Source of the DNA: Methanolobus halotolerans
GTDB taxonomy: Archaea; Halobacteriota; Methanosarcinia; Methanosarcinales; Methanosarcinaceae
Direction of reading: 5' to 3'
DNA: 64,000 nt
Assembly: GCF_004745425.1 (NCBI RefSeq)
Contig: NZ_PGGK01000008.1
Coordinates: 47,415-111,414, forward strand
Numbering within the stretch: the first letter of the stretch is position 1; the number at the start of each line of letters is the position of its first letter. The translations under genes were made by a program, and so were the position numbers. Of the stretch, positions 1 to 8,555 are shown one piece after another. The notes under the pieces are model-generated. The model saw only the letters and a program-made list of their open reading frames with translations. It was not told where the DNA came from and ran no database searches.

Positions 1-1
1 T

Positions 2-61
2 GAAAGCAGGTTTCAGCATATATTCGATGTTCAACCAGAAAAAGAATCAAAGGATATGTAA
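2..61 (+). CDS. C-terminal tail of an upstream gene (partial)
   Basis: An open frame enters from the left edge and ends with a TAA at 59-61, giving a charged tail of 19 residues that ends in EKESKDM. The stop lies 11 bases before the next start, so the two genes would be one operon with the Shine-Dalgarno GGTGAT (64-69) of the next gene in the gap. Too little is present to name the protein. The call rests on spacing and composition only. Confidence 0.35.
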   Translation, partial: ESRFQHIFDVQPEKESKDM

Positions 62-72
62 AAGGTGATTAA

Positions 73-855
73 ATGGATATTGTATGCAAGGATAAGAAAG
101 TCTGTGATATTTGTGAAATAAAAACAAGTTTGAACCCCCATATTTCTGTCCCGGCAGCAGAAAACAGGAGCAATTGTCTGGTGTGTGATGTTGAAGTCGA
201 ATATCTGGATCAGGCGATAAACGGAAGATGCTATTATTGCGAAACCGAAGAGCAAACATATTTTCTTTGCAGGAACGGTCACTATATCTGCAATAAATGC
301 CACTCGAAAGAGGCTCTTGCAGTAATCGGGGATGTCTGCCTGAGTACCAATGAGGACAATCCCTTCATTATAGCGGAAAAGATCATGGAGCATCCGGCGG
401 TCCACATGCACGGCCCGGAACACCATGCTCTTGTACCTGCTGTGCTCGTGGCAGCCTACAAGAATCACAGGGGACTGAGAAAGGAAAAAGCTGTCCGGGA
501 GGCCATCAAACGCGGACGAACAGTACCAGGCGGTTACTGTGGTCTCTACGGAGCATGTGGCGCAGGGGTCGGAGTTGGTATTGCTGTAAGCGTTCTGCTT
601 GGTGCCACACCTCTGACACCCGAAGAACGTTCCCATGCCAATCTTGCGACTTCGAGGGCCCTTAACTCAATTGCCAGGTCAGGCGGAGCCAGATGTTGTA
701 AAAAAACAACCCGTATATCACTTGAAGAAGGAATGAGATACCTTTCAGGACTTTTGGAGTTAGAATGGGAAATGCCTGAGATATCCGGGACCTGTAACTA
801 TATGATATATAACAGGGAATGCGATGTCAACTGCAGGTTCAGGAAGAAAAACTGA
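73..855 (+). CDS. Cys-rich DUF5714 protein with C-GCAxxG-like motif
   Basis: This 260-residue soluble protein has at least three cysteine pairs in its first 80 residues (CDIC, CLVC, CYYC, CNKC), which look like zinc ribbons or Fe-S ligands. A His-rich stretch HMHGPEHH follows near residue 115. The central segment CGLYGACGAG (about residues 157-166) resembles the C-GCAxxG-C-C redox-protein signature, and a CC pair and more cysteines follow to the C-terminus. I recognise it as the DUF5714 family of methanogens and anaerobic bacteria, whose function is unknown. The ATG at 73 follows GGTGAT at 64-69. The neighbours (DUF1638, radical SAM, redox protein, corrinoid-type methyltransferase) suggest a part in a metal- or thiol-dependent C1 process; that is inference. 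Confidence 0.75.
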   Translation: MDIVCKDKKVCDICEIKTSLNPHISVPAAENRSNCLVCDVEVEYLDQAINGRCYYCETEEQTYFLCRNGHYICNKCHSKEALAVIGDVCLSTNEDNPFIIAEKIMEHPAVHMHGPEHHALVPAVLVAAYKNHRGLRKEKAVREAIKRGRTVPGGYCGLYGACGAGVGVGIAVSVLLGATPLTPEERSHANLATSRALNSIARSGGARCCKKTTRISLEEGMRYLSGLLELEWEMPEISGTCNYMIYNRECDVNCRFRKKN

Positions 856-972
856 ATTGCATTTGGTTCATAGCTGTTTACAATTTGTGCGTTGCGTTTA
901 AAAGTTATTCCTTTTTACTGTTTCCCATATAATTCCACTTGTTTTATGTACTAGTATTTGATTTTACGGTCC

Positions 973-1069
973 TGTATATAAATATGTATACTGTTAACTG
1001 CGTTAAGCATATACTTATATGTAGTTATCGATAAAGCAAAAATTATCAAAGGTATTGATAATATCGATA
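973..1069 (+). promoter_or_regulatory. TATA-like box and leader stem-loop upstream of DUF1638 gene
   Basis: The 322-base gap between the DUF5714 and DUF1638 genes holds a TATA-like run (TATATAAATA, about 974-983). Some 45 bases downstream is a compound inverted repeat: TATCGAT (1026-1032) pairs with ATCGATA (1063-1069), and inside it ATTATCAA (1042-1049) pairs with TTGATAAT (1055-1062) around a 5-base loop. If transcription starts about 25 bases after the TATA box, the stem-loop is in a long 5' leader of the DUF1638 gene. Both arms are perfect. A role as operator or RNA element is inferred. Confidence 0.45.
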
Positions 1070-1177
1070 TGATCAACAATGACACAAGTTTTGTGATGGA
1101 CTACAGCGCTGATCGAACAAATGCTTGTGCCAATATCAAAGCCTCTGATACAATATATGTATAAAGAGGATACATGT

Positions 1178-2059
1178 ATGACAGTAATGAACATAACCGG
1201 ATGCCGGATGTTTGAGGATGAGATTATTGATATCTTGTGCAGGGATTCCCGAATAGATGACATTATCATCATCGAAAATGAAGAGTGCACCGGTATGGTC
1301 CAAAAAATGGAAAAGGCTGGTCTATCTTACAGGTTCCTGCCTTTGGATGAGGTTTCAGATGAATGCGGATCAGCAAGTTCCGATAGTTATGTCATTACAA
1401 TCAACATCATGGGTCTTTCATTGCACGGTGACCCGAAATGCCTTCGAGAACAAGTCTATATGAACGTTAAAAAAATATCTGACTTCTCTGATGGTATATT
1501 CTTATTCTATGGCCTATGCGGAAATGTTCTAAAAAGAATAGATAAAGACCTGGAACAGTTACCATGTCCTGTATCTATTCTGAGAGACAGTGATGGAAGG
1601 ATAGTTGACGACTGCATTGGTGCGGTCGTTGGCGGCAGGAAGTCATTTTTGAAGATGATAGCCGGTTTCAACAGGAAGAGCACCATAGTAATGACCCCGA
1701 TGTGGGTACAGAACTGGCAGGAAATGTTCCAGCATAGCGGGTTCATTGAGAACAGGGAAGATGTCGAGATGGCTAAGTTCGTCCTAGATTCCATGGGCTA
1801 TGAGGCCGTTATAAAAATCGATACCGGTTTGCAGTATACAGAGGATTACGATAAGAAAATAGAAGATTTTGCCAAAATCTTCCAGCTCAATATCCTCGAG
1901 ATCGAAGGCAAACAGGATATTATCAACGATTCCTTCTTTGGTTTCAGGGATAGGATACTTGCAGGTAAGATTATGTCCTCAGTAGTTGTATCTGGTTCGC
2001 GGGATGTTTTAAATGAGATTGGTAGTGAGAGTGAGAAACCGATGCTCAGGACTGTTTAA
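1178..2059 (+). CDS. DUF1638 family protein
   Basis: The 293-residue protein belongs to DUF1638 as judged by the early ITGCRMFEDEI segment and the central LFYGLCGN motif. The family has no established reaction; in methanogens and acetogens it sits among corrinoid proteins, methyltransferases and their activators. I chose the ATG at 1178 because AGAGGA (1165-1170) lies 7 bases before it; an in-frame extension to 1121 has no such site. It follows the DUF5714 gene with a long leader and faces the minus-strand operon that starts at 6437, ending 64 bases from the adenylating-enzyme gene. No signal peptide or membrane segment is visible. Confidence 0.75.
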   Translation: MTVMNITGCRMFEDEIIDILCRDSRIDDIIIIENEECTGMVQKMEKAGLSYRFLPLDEVSDECGSASSDSYVITINIMGLSLHGDPKCLREQVYMNVKKISDFSDGIFLFYGLCGNVLKRIDKDLEQLPCPVSILRDSDGRIVDDCIGAVVGGRKSFLKMIAGFNRKSTIVMTPMWVQNWQEMFQHSGFIENREDVEMAKFVLDSMGYEAVIKIDTGLQYTEDYDKKIEDFAKIFQLNILEIEGKQDIINDSFFGFRDRILAGKIMSSVVVSGSRDVLNEIGSESEKPMLRTV

Positions 2060-2123
2060 TCCGATCCTTCCTTTTTCTGATACACAGTTCTTTGTAAAGA
2101 ATAAGAAAAAGGAAGTATTAGAC

Positions 2124-3314
2124 TTATGCCACCAGTCTTTCGATATCTCCGATCCTCTGGTCCAAGCAGGCACCACAATTGCATGGTTCGTCGATCAGTG
2201 AAGTTATGTCCCTTGTCCTGTACCGGATAAGAGGCATGCACTTCCTTCTCAGGGTAGTGACTACGAGCTCACCTTTTTCTCCAGGCGGCAGTATTTTCCC
2301 GGTTTTAGGGTCTATGATCTCCGCCAGAAAATCGGGATTATTCAGGTGGAAGCCATTCTGATGCTCACATTCGATTGCATTGGCCAGTCCCAGTTCTGTC
2401 ATTCCCCATTGTCGAAGGGTCTTACATCCCCATGCATTCTCGATCTCTTCTCTCATATCCTCGGTCAGGGGCTCAGATGAACAGATAATCCTTTTAATAC
2501 CCATCTCACCTGGTTTTACAAGTTCACGGATCTGTTTTGAGATTTCATAAAGAAAGGACGAAGTACCTATGATTATAGTTGTGCCTGCTTCCTTTATTGT
2601 ATTCATCTGCTCATGCACATCCATTGAATCATTGATCACAGAACTATAACCTGCAAGATCACATGCTTTGCTCAGGACAAGTCCGGGGTCCCAGGTAGCT
2701 GTTATGGTGGGGTACATTATCTGCAGCGTATCCGCCTTTGAATCCATTCCTGCCATCTTAAGTCCGGAAATAACGGAATCCACAATCTCCAGCAACTCTC
2801 CCTGGGTATATGCCATTCTTTTGAGCATGTTTGTTGTGCCTGAACTTGTAAATTCACGGGCGATATCCTTTCTTGAAACACAAAGAAAGTGGTAGGGCTT
2901 GTTTGCAAGTTCTTCCTGTTCGGTCAGCGGAACTTGTTCAAGGTCTTTGTAGCTCCGGATATTTGAAGGGTAGATATCTGCACTGGTATACAGGTCTCTG
3001 TAGTAAGGGCTGTTCTCAAGAGCGTATGCAATAAGTTCCCTGAATTTGAAAAGCTTATATTCTTGAATGTCGTTTTTGTCTGGCTCCTTCTGGCCAAAGA
3101 GCTCCTTTAGCTCTTTATTGTTCTTTATATCGTTTTTGATCTTAGCCAGACCCCACTGTTCAAGCGGGTTTCCGTCCCGAAGTTCTATCTTTCTGGATTC
3201 AAGTTTTCTTTTTGCCACACTCATACGGATAGATGTATTTATCTTTGAGGGAAGACTCAAGTTTCTGCCTCCTGCTCTGTTATAGTAATCTATTTTCTGA
3301 AACTGGAAAAACAT
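2124..3314 (-). CDS. PaaK-like AMP-dependent ligase, DVU_1553 type
   Basis: This adenylate-forming enzyme has the phosphate-binding loop TSSGTTNMLKRM, the WGMTELG motif and the hinge-region segment RYRTRDIT, as in phenylacetate-CoA ligases. It ends at GDIERLVA, just after the hinge, so it lacks the usual C-terminal cap domain of about 100 residues that swings over to complete thioester formation. A CNCGAC cluster lies just before the end. The length (up to 396 residues) and the neighbours match the DVU_1553 family, which travels with TrsS radical SAM proteins and DVU_1557 redox proteins. The acid it activates is unknown. The start is uncertain: the first ATG is 18 bases after the radical SAM stop but lacks a clear ribosome site; the ATG at 3224 is the alternative. 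Confidence 0.7.
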   Translation of the reverse strand: MFFQFQKIDYYNRAGGRNLSLPSKINTSIRMSVAKRKLESRKIELRDGNPLEQWGLAKIKNDIKNNKELKELFGQKEPDKNDIQEYKLFKFRELIAYALENSPYYRDLYTSADIYPSNIRSYKDLEQVPLTEQEELANKPYHFLCVSRKDIAREFTSSGTTNMLKRMAYTQGELLEIVDSVISGLKMAGMDSKADTLQIMYPTITATWDPGLVLSKACDLAGYSSVINDSMDVHEQMNTIKEAGTTIIIGTSSFLYEISKQIRELVKPGEMGIKRIICSSEPLTEDMREEIENAWGCKTLRQWGMTELGLANAIECEHQNGFHLNNPDFLAEIIDPKTGKILPPGEKGELVVTTLRRKCMPLIRYRTRDITSLIDEPCNCGACLDQRIGDIERLVA

Positions 3315-3332
3315 AAAAAGAAAATAGTGGTA

Positions 3333-4781
3333 TCAGGTAGCATTCCTGTACAGGAAGTCGCCGTTACAGCTGGTCATGTTGTAATTGCAGAAAGGAATAA
3401 ACCTGCAATCACGCGTCACAACATGTATGCAGCAGTTCTCAACACGGTCCTGCTCATACGACCAGACATCCTGGAATGCCATTGTCGATATCGTGAGATA
3501 GTTATTCTTGCTCATCTCTATAAAATCCGCCCATCCACCGCTAAGACCGGAACCTGATCCCGGGATGGCCGAAGTAAGTGGCTTCTCACAGCATGAACTT
3601 TTTACAGTTATATCACTGAGTGGTTTTTCACAGCAGGAGCCTTTAATAAGCAAATCCCCGCAGGATTGTTTTGATTCCTTTTCTTTTTCAAGGCCTTTCC
3701 ATCGGCCCATAATTGATTTTTTGGTCTTGCTTGCCACATCCGATGCGGATTGCACTGCTCCTGACGAAAGATTCGTTAATGGCAGAAATCCACCGTTATC
3801 GACTAGTGTCAGGCAAGTTGCACCGCAGTGTGCATGTGGCATCAGGGAGGGTGTGAAGTTATTAACCTTAAGCTGTCCGCTGGTCTGTTCTTCTATTGAT
3901 TCAAGCAGTTCCAGTATAGTCACCCTGTTTTGCATCTCGGAAGGGGACCTTCCAGAGTAGAATACCGGCTGGAAATGTACACCCCTTACTGCCGGAACTC
4001 TGCTAGCTGCAAAATCTATGATCCTGCCGACCTCGTGTAAGTTGTAATCTTTTGCTACAAGTGGTACGAGAACGACACCTATTCCTGCCTTTTCACACCT
4101 GTTGATGACCTCGGTCTTGACATTGATCATATCCCTTCCTGTTCTCTGCCTATAGACATCATCGGATACTCCATCAAACCCAAGATAAATTGCATCTATG
4201 CCGGCAGATGCTATTCTGTTAAAGTAGTCCTGATCCCTGGCTATCCTGATACCATTGGTGTTCAACTCTATGTGAGCTATTCCTACTTCTTTGCCCATTC
4301 TGATGATCTCCGGAAGATCGTCTCTCAAAGTTGGTTCTCCGCCGGATATCTGAATACAGGTCGGATCGTTCTGGCATCTCTTAACCGTTTCGAACATTTT
4401 CCTGATAGTTTCCATATCAGGATCAAGACTGGCATCCATTGATGAATTTGCAAAACAGTAAGTGCATTTCATATTACATCTGTCAGTCACTTCCACTACT
4501 GCCAGACATGTATCCTGTTTATGAGAGGGACACAGGCCACAATCAAAAGGACAGCCTTTTTCCGTATCCGTTAGAGGTTCTTTGGCTTTTGCTCTGTCCA
4601 CATCGAAACATTCTTTCATTTGCAGGTAGTGATTCACATCCATGGATACAAGACTTGTAAAACTACCGTGGTCAGCGCACTCCTTTTTTATGTATACTCT
4701 GTCGTTTTCTACATACTTGATGCCTTCTATTCTCTTAAGGCATTCAGGACACAGGCTCTGGACTGTCCCTATTTGTTCCAT
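3333..4781 (-). CDS. TrsS-like radical SAM protein with repeated CC motif
   Basis: The 482-residue protein carries the radical SAM cluster motif CNMKCTYC (Cys102, Cys106, Cys109) and the SAM-contacting SGGEPTLR. An N-terminal cysteine domain (CPEC near residue 11; CPFDCGLC near 77) and a C-terminal Cys-rich part (residues 450-472) probably bind metal or auxiliary Fe-S clusters. Residues 379-404 contain a tandem repeat of KxSCCEKPL with a 14-residue period. The architecture recalls TrsS (a radical SAM family that is often a selenoprotein) and more distantly the tetraether synthase group; the neighbours favour TrsS. The substrate is unknown. The ATG at 4781 follows a strong GAGGGGGAT site. It is the third gene of a four-gene operon. 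Confidence 0.75.
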   Translation of the reverse strand: MEQIGTVQSLCPECLKRIEGIKYVENDRVYIKKECADHGSFTSLVSMDVNHYLQMKECFDVDRAKAKEPLTDTEKGCPFDCGLCPSHKQDTCLAVVEVTDRCNMKCTYCFANSSMDASLDPDMETIRKMFETVKRCQNDPTCIQISGGEPTLRDDLPEIIRMGKEVGIAHIELNTNGIRIARDQDYFNRIASAGIDAIYLGFDGVSDDVYRQRTGRDMINVKTEVINRCEKAGIGVVLVPLVAKDYNLHEVGRIIDFAASRVPAVRGVHFQPVFYSGRSPSEMQNRVTILELLESIEEQTSGQLKVNNFTPSLMPHAHCGATCLTLVDNGGFLPLTNLSSGAVQSASDVASKTKKSIMGRWKGLEKEKESKQSCGDLLIKGSCCEKPLSDITVKSSCCEKPLTSAIPGSGSGLSGGWADFIEMSKNNYLTISTMAFQDVWSYEQDRVENCCIHVVTRDCRFIPFCNYNMTSCNGDFLYRNAT

Positions 4782-4823
4782 TATATCCCCCTCAAATTGT
4801 ATCTCCGGGATTTTGAGGTTTAT

Positions 4824-5282
4824 TTAAGCTCTCTTTTCTTCCAGGATCGATTCGGCAGTCTTCAGTGTCTTTGCGACACCATCTGAAATGTAGAACTCAT
4901 TACATTTCGGACATACAATACCCGGGCCTGGCCTTGTAACGCCCATATATGTCATGTCTACATTCCTCTCAAGTGCTATTTCACCGCACTTTGCACATAC
5001 CCAGTCACTTGTGTCATCATATTCGATGTCATCAAGTTCTCCACCGGTGAGGCCAAGAATCTTCATTTTATGGGCATATACATTAACAAGTTCGGATGGT
5101 GAGTAGACAGCATACATGGTAAGGTTGTCTGAAACACCCTTTGCAATAGAAATATCACCATCTCTGGCTTCCAACTTAGTTTCGCTGGACTCTGCATTGT
5201 CGATCATTTCCTGGATCTCTTCCTTTTTCATACCGTTGTCCTTCAATAAATTGTCCAGTTCTTCAGTTATTTTTATATCCAT
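4824..5282 (-). CDS. DVU_1557-like small redox protein (two CxxC)
   Basis: This 152-residue protein has a helical acidic N-terminal part and a C-terminal rubredoxin- or zinc-ribbon-like part with CAKC and CPKC, separated by about 35 residues and including a GPGIVCPKC segment. The CxxC pair and the neighbours match the DVU_1557 family, annotated as a redox protein but not assigned a reaction. The start ATG at 5282 is preceded by GAGAGGATT. It begins 42 bases after the methyltransferase stop and ends 42 bases before the radical SAM start, so it is co-transcribed with both and could pass electrons to or from either. That role is inferred from position. Confidence 0.65.
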   Translation of the reverse strand: MDIKITEELDNLLKDNGMKKEEIQEMIDNAESSETKLEARDGDISIAKGVSDNLTMYAVYSPSELVNVYAHKMKILGLTGGELDDIEYDDTSDWVCAKCGEIALERNVDMTYMGVTRPGPGIVCPKCNEFYISDGVAKTLKTAESILEEKRA

Positions 5283-5324
5283 GATTAATCCTCTCTATTT
5301 TATCTGTGTGATTGCCAGTTATCC

Positions 5325-6437
5325 TTAGAACTTTTCATATTTCCCGAAATCCTTCGCAGCCTTTACCAGTGCATGGACATTCACAGGTGGAGCGTTGGTT
5401 GGACATTCACACGCAGTTCCTAAAATGAACCCTCTCGGGCTGTCCTTTCCGGCAATAACCTGGTCCCTGGCCTGTTCATATACCTGTGCAGGAGTGCCAC
5501 GGTCGACAATTTTTGTATCGACTGTCCCGAAACATGTACATCTGTCTCCAAAGTTCTCTACCAGTTTTGAAGTTGGGAATATGTTCTGTCCGTCATAGCC
5601 GATCTGCATAATTGTGAATGGACTCATTGGAGCATCTTTCCACATCTCAAAGTCATCAGTGTGGTTTCCACAAAGGTGATAGTATACACCCGGACCTGCA
5701 CCTGCATTCAGAACCTTTCTAACTGCACGGGAAACTGGCTGGAAACTGAATCTCTTTATCTGTTCCCTGTCCATGAGGTCTCCACTGGCGATAACCGAAC
5801 CGGTGATCATAACGTTTGCACCGTATCTCTCTGCTGTTGCTCTGCAGGCATTTACCATATGGTCACCTGCTTTGGTACAAAGTTTGTCGACGACCTCAGG
5901 TTCTGTGATCATCCACATAAAGACGTCTTCGATAGCAGCCCAGTTGGTTGCTACTTCCATTGTACCTCCCAGCTGAGTGATAGGTGCGAACATTTTAGGA
6001 TATTCTTCTAAAACTGTATCAAGTGCTTTGTAGTGTGTTGTGAGGGTCGGACCTTTAACCAGTTCATCTGTACCCAGGACTTCAAAGTTATCGACATCTT
6101 CAGCGGTCTTTATCGGACGCTTTGTAATACCTGGCGGAGAATTGGTCTGCATCTTTATCTCCGCTCCGTAGTCCAGTCCCCAGTAGTCTGCGTAGAGATA
6201 GTGGCCTACAGGAGTGACATCATAAAGTTCACAGGCAGCACATACCATCCTTACCGCTTCATCAGGGTTCTGATAGAAATACCCTGCATTCTTCCGAAAC
6301 AAGCTTGCAGCGTGGGACAGAATAATTGGGTCCACAATAACTCTTTCAGATGGTTTGTCAACCCAAGGTGTTGTCCATAAATTTCCTGCATCTTCGAGCC
6401 AATTTTGATCTATTGGTGCATAATCTTTTGCTGGCAT
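5325..6437 (-). CDS. MtaA/UroD-family corrinoid methyltransferase homologue
   Basis: The 370-residue protein is a uroporphyrinogen-decarboxylase-fold enzyme of the methylcobamide:CoM methyltransferase group (MtaA, MtbA, CmuA). The zinc site of this group is visible: His254 and Cys256 in HLCGN, and a late cysteine in ACECP (343 or 345). Family members move a methyl group between a corrinoid protein and a thiol such as coenzyme M. It is about 30 residues longer than MtaA, and no corrinoid-binding protein lies in the window. The ATG at 6437 follows GGGTGATT. It is the first gene of the minus-strand operon with the redox, radical SAM and adenylating genes. The true methyl donor and acceptor are unknown. 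Confidence 0.8.
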   Translation of the reverse strand: MPAKDYAPIDQNWLEDAGNLWTTPWVDKPSERVIVDPIILSHAASLFRKNAGYFYQNPDEAVRMVCAACELYDVTPVGHYLYADYWGLDYGAEIKMQTNSPPGITKRPIKTAEDVDNFEVLGTDELVKGPTLTTHYKALDTVLEEYPKMFAPITQLGGTMEVATNWAAIEDVFMWMITEPEVVDKLCTKAGDHMVNACRATAERYGANVMITGSVIASGDLMDREQIKRFSFQPVSRAVRKVLNAGAGPGVYYHLCGNHTDDFEMWKDAPMSPFTIMQIGYDGQNIFPTSKLVENFGDRCTCFGTVDTKIVDRGTPAQVYEQARDQVIAGKDSPRGFILGTACECPTNAPPVNVHALVKAAKDFGKYEKF

Positions 6438-6936
6438 GATTTAATCACCCATTTCTAATTTAGTTGACAGGAAAGGAATCCTTTCTCATTCCTGCCACCG
6501 ATTTTACAAATAATACCATCGGTCAGCAAACAGATTCAGGAATCTGTAATTGTGACCATAATCAAATAGCAAAGTGAATTTATATATAATAACTTCAGGT
6601 AATTAATCAATACAAGTATTATTATCAACACATTCTTCCAGGTTCAAATTATGATTATTGCAAATGTTGTATTCAGGATTTACAGCATGCAGAAAAACTT
6701 CAGTAAAGAAAAAGAACAAACCATTGATAATATCAAACCCATGAATGGATTCAACTTTGTATAACAAACAGCAATAGATAAGATTGTGTTTTTAACATTA
6801 AACTAAATTTATTCTGCAGGAATCCCCATGTCACAATCACAACTGTAGGCAGATGCAACCACAAAGGACACAGAGTCCATGGAGAGGAATAGTTACTTTT
6901 CTATTCCCTGTGAACTTGTTTTTACAGCTTCTGTTT
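6438..6936 (-). promoter_or_regulatory. Promoter and structured leader of the methyltransferase operon; gene-free
   Basis: This 499-base stretch has no gene. On the minus strand a TATA box (reverse of 6579-6590, TTATATATAATAA region) predicts transcription starting near 6555, giving a leader of about 118 bases. Two stem-loops fill it. GGTCA (6521-6525) pairs with TGACC (6553-6557), enclosing CAGATT (6531-6536) and AATCTG (6541-6546). CAGGAA (6468-6473) pairs with TTCCTG (6489-6494). Structured leaders suit the regulated expression known for methanogen methyltransferase genes. From about 6600 to 6936 I see only AT-rich spacer. Confidence 0.5.
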
Positions 6937-7722
6937 TTACTTAATCTTTTCTGAATTTTGTTTGTAATGTAAAAAGAGGTCTTTACCCCATTTACGTGCA
7001 CTTTCATCAAAGCAGATGACCTTTTTATGATCAAACACTCCGTCTTTATTGAAAAAAGCTATTAACATAAGATCGTCTGTAACCGAAAGAGCACCAACTT
7101 TTAATATATTATCATTACAGATGTAAATATTCGAATTTCGGGATTCCATCATTGCGTTATGCTGTTCGGTATATTCATCCCTTAATCGTTCATAGACGGG
7201 TTTTGTGAGGATGAGATCATAAGAAACTTCTTTCTTTGCCAGCTCTGAATAATTACAAGGGCAGCTAGGACAGAAATATGAATAAAATGTAGATGCACTC
7301 TTTGTCTTTTTAAGACTGGTTAATAAGTCCTTTGGTGGTTCGAAAAGGTGATTCAGGTCCGGTTCGTGTATCATGACATTACCAAACTCACCAATTCTGT
7401 CCAACAGGAATTCAGGAACTGCACTAAGGTCCTTGCTATGCCAGTAATCCTTATTCTCCTCTAATACATTCAGTGTTTCTATGAGAGGCTTTATTCTTTT
7501 CATAATTATCCTCCCAACACTGGTCAATCTGTATTCATCTTCTTCTTGTTCGATGAGCCCTTGTTCAAGAAGTATTTTTACCTGAGCCATTATTGCACTG
7601 GTGGTTCCTGTCAATGAGTCTTTTATTTCATCAATAGTGGCCGGTCCTTCCATTAACGTAATTAAAGTATTTTTCCTTTTTTCTGATAGGAACACGGTGC
7701 TTATTAATTCAGCCTTCATCAT
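6937..7722 (-). CDS. FilR1/DUF1724 (Msr-type) winged-helix regulator
   Basis: The 261-residue protein has an N-terminal winged helix (about residues 10-75) and a C-terminal FilR1 domain (formerly DUF1724), ending in the typical KWGKDLFLHY segment. In Methanosarcina acetivorans proteins of this architecture (Msr) control genes for substrate-specific methyltransferases. A CPSCPC run near residue 148 is unusual and could bind a metal. The start is an ATG ATG pair at 7722/7719. It lies directly upstream of, and in the same direction as, the methyltransferase operon but is separated from it by a promoter region, so it probably has its own transcript and may regulate that operon. Regulation is inferred from position and family. 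Confidence 0.8.
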   Translation of the reverse strand: MMKAELISTVFLSEKRKNTLITLMEGPATIDEIKDSLTGTTSAIMAQVKILLEQGLIEQEEDEYRLTSVGRIIMKRIKPLIETLNVLEENKDYWHSKDLSAVPEFLLDRIGEFGNVMIHEPDLNHLFEPPKDLLTSLKKTKSASTFYSYFCPSCPCNYSELAKKEVSYDLILTKPVYERLRDEYTEQHNAMMESRNSNIYICNDNILKVGALSVTDDLMLIAFFNKDGVFDHKKVICFDESARKWGKDLFLHYKQNSEKIK

Positions 7723-8555
7723 AATTTACCTGGCATACTTGTTTTATTTATATAAAAAATTCTATATTTCGGGCACTAAACGCTTATTTTGGATGGAAAT
7801 CATGTAATTTGTGATGTTCATGTTATTGATCTGATTGTAGTTTATTGGAAGCTATTTTGCGGCATGTACATTAACATTATTTTGGTTTCATGTTAACAGC
7901 GTTAACTACATTTATGCAATCAACTTCTGAAATCAATACATCATTTTACTCTTATACCGTGCTTTACTCATTGCTTTATAAAAGTTCCCATAAGAGGAAC
8001 ACAAATCAAATATTTTCTATTCATGTTTTTCGTTCTGCCAGTGAAACAAATCAAAAATCAGTAATATTGGTGGTGCGATGGCAAAGATTTAAGTACAAGT
8101 ATTTTTTTGTAAAATTACATTTTATTCGAACCGAATCCCTGATTTGTCATATTTATGTTCTATCCGGCAAATCTTCACAGACATCAATTATCCTATATCG
8201 AAGCTCGATCCATATCTTAGTTCTGCAGCATGCTTTCCTTGTGATGGTCAGGTATATCTTTTCACGGTCAATACCTGTTCATTAAACTCTCAGCGGCATA
8301 ATAATATCCTTTCTATATAAGAATCATGAATAATCCTCCATTTTACACCATTATTCCATTTACAATAATAGATTCTCTCAACTGATCTGCGTCAATGGCT
8401 GCAGATCCTCAGGTTCCTGGCACATCAGTATGCCATAAGTATCGGAACATACCGGAAAAGACTACTATAATCAAAAAGTATATATATTTATAAATTTGTA
8501 AAAACAATGGCCGATTTTAGTATCTGACATCTGATATTTATTACGAGAAGCAATT
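7723..8555. other. Gene-free AT-rich region with Nramp promoter
   Basis: No credible gene is found in these 833 bases. An open frame at 7890-8285 (+) reads as low-complexity Ser/Ile/Tyr-rich protein without any family signal or ribosome site. The right end holds a strong TATA-like stretch (about 8473-8498, GTATATATATTTATAAAT), a likely promoter of the Nramp-like gene that starts at 8556. The reverse strand near 7725 carries the start region of the FilR1 gene. Confidence 0.5.

Noticed and set aside
7890..8285. Open frame of 131 codons before the Nramp gene
   Set aside because: No ribosome site, no family signal, low-complexity Ser/Ile/Tyr composition; looks like AT-rich spacer.
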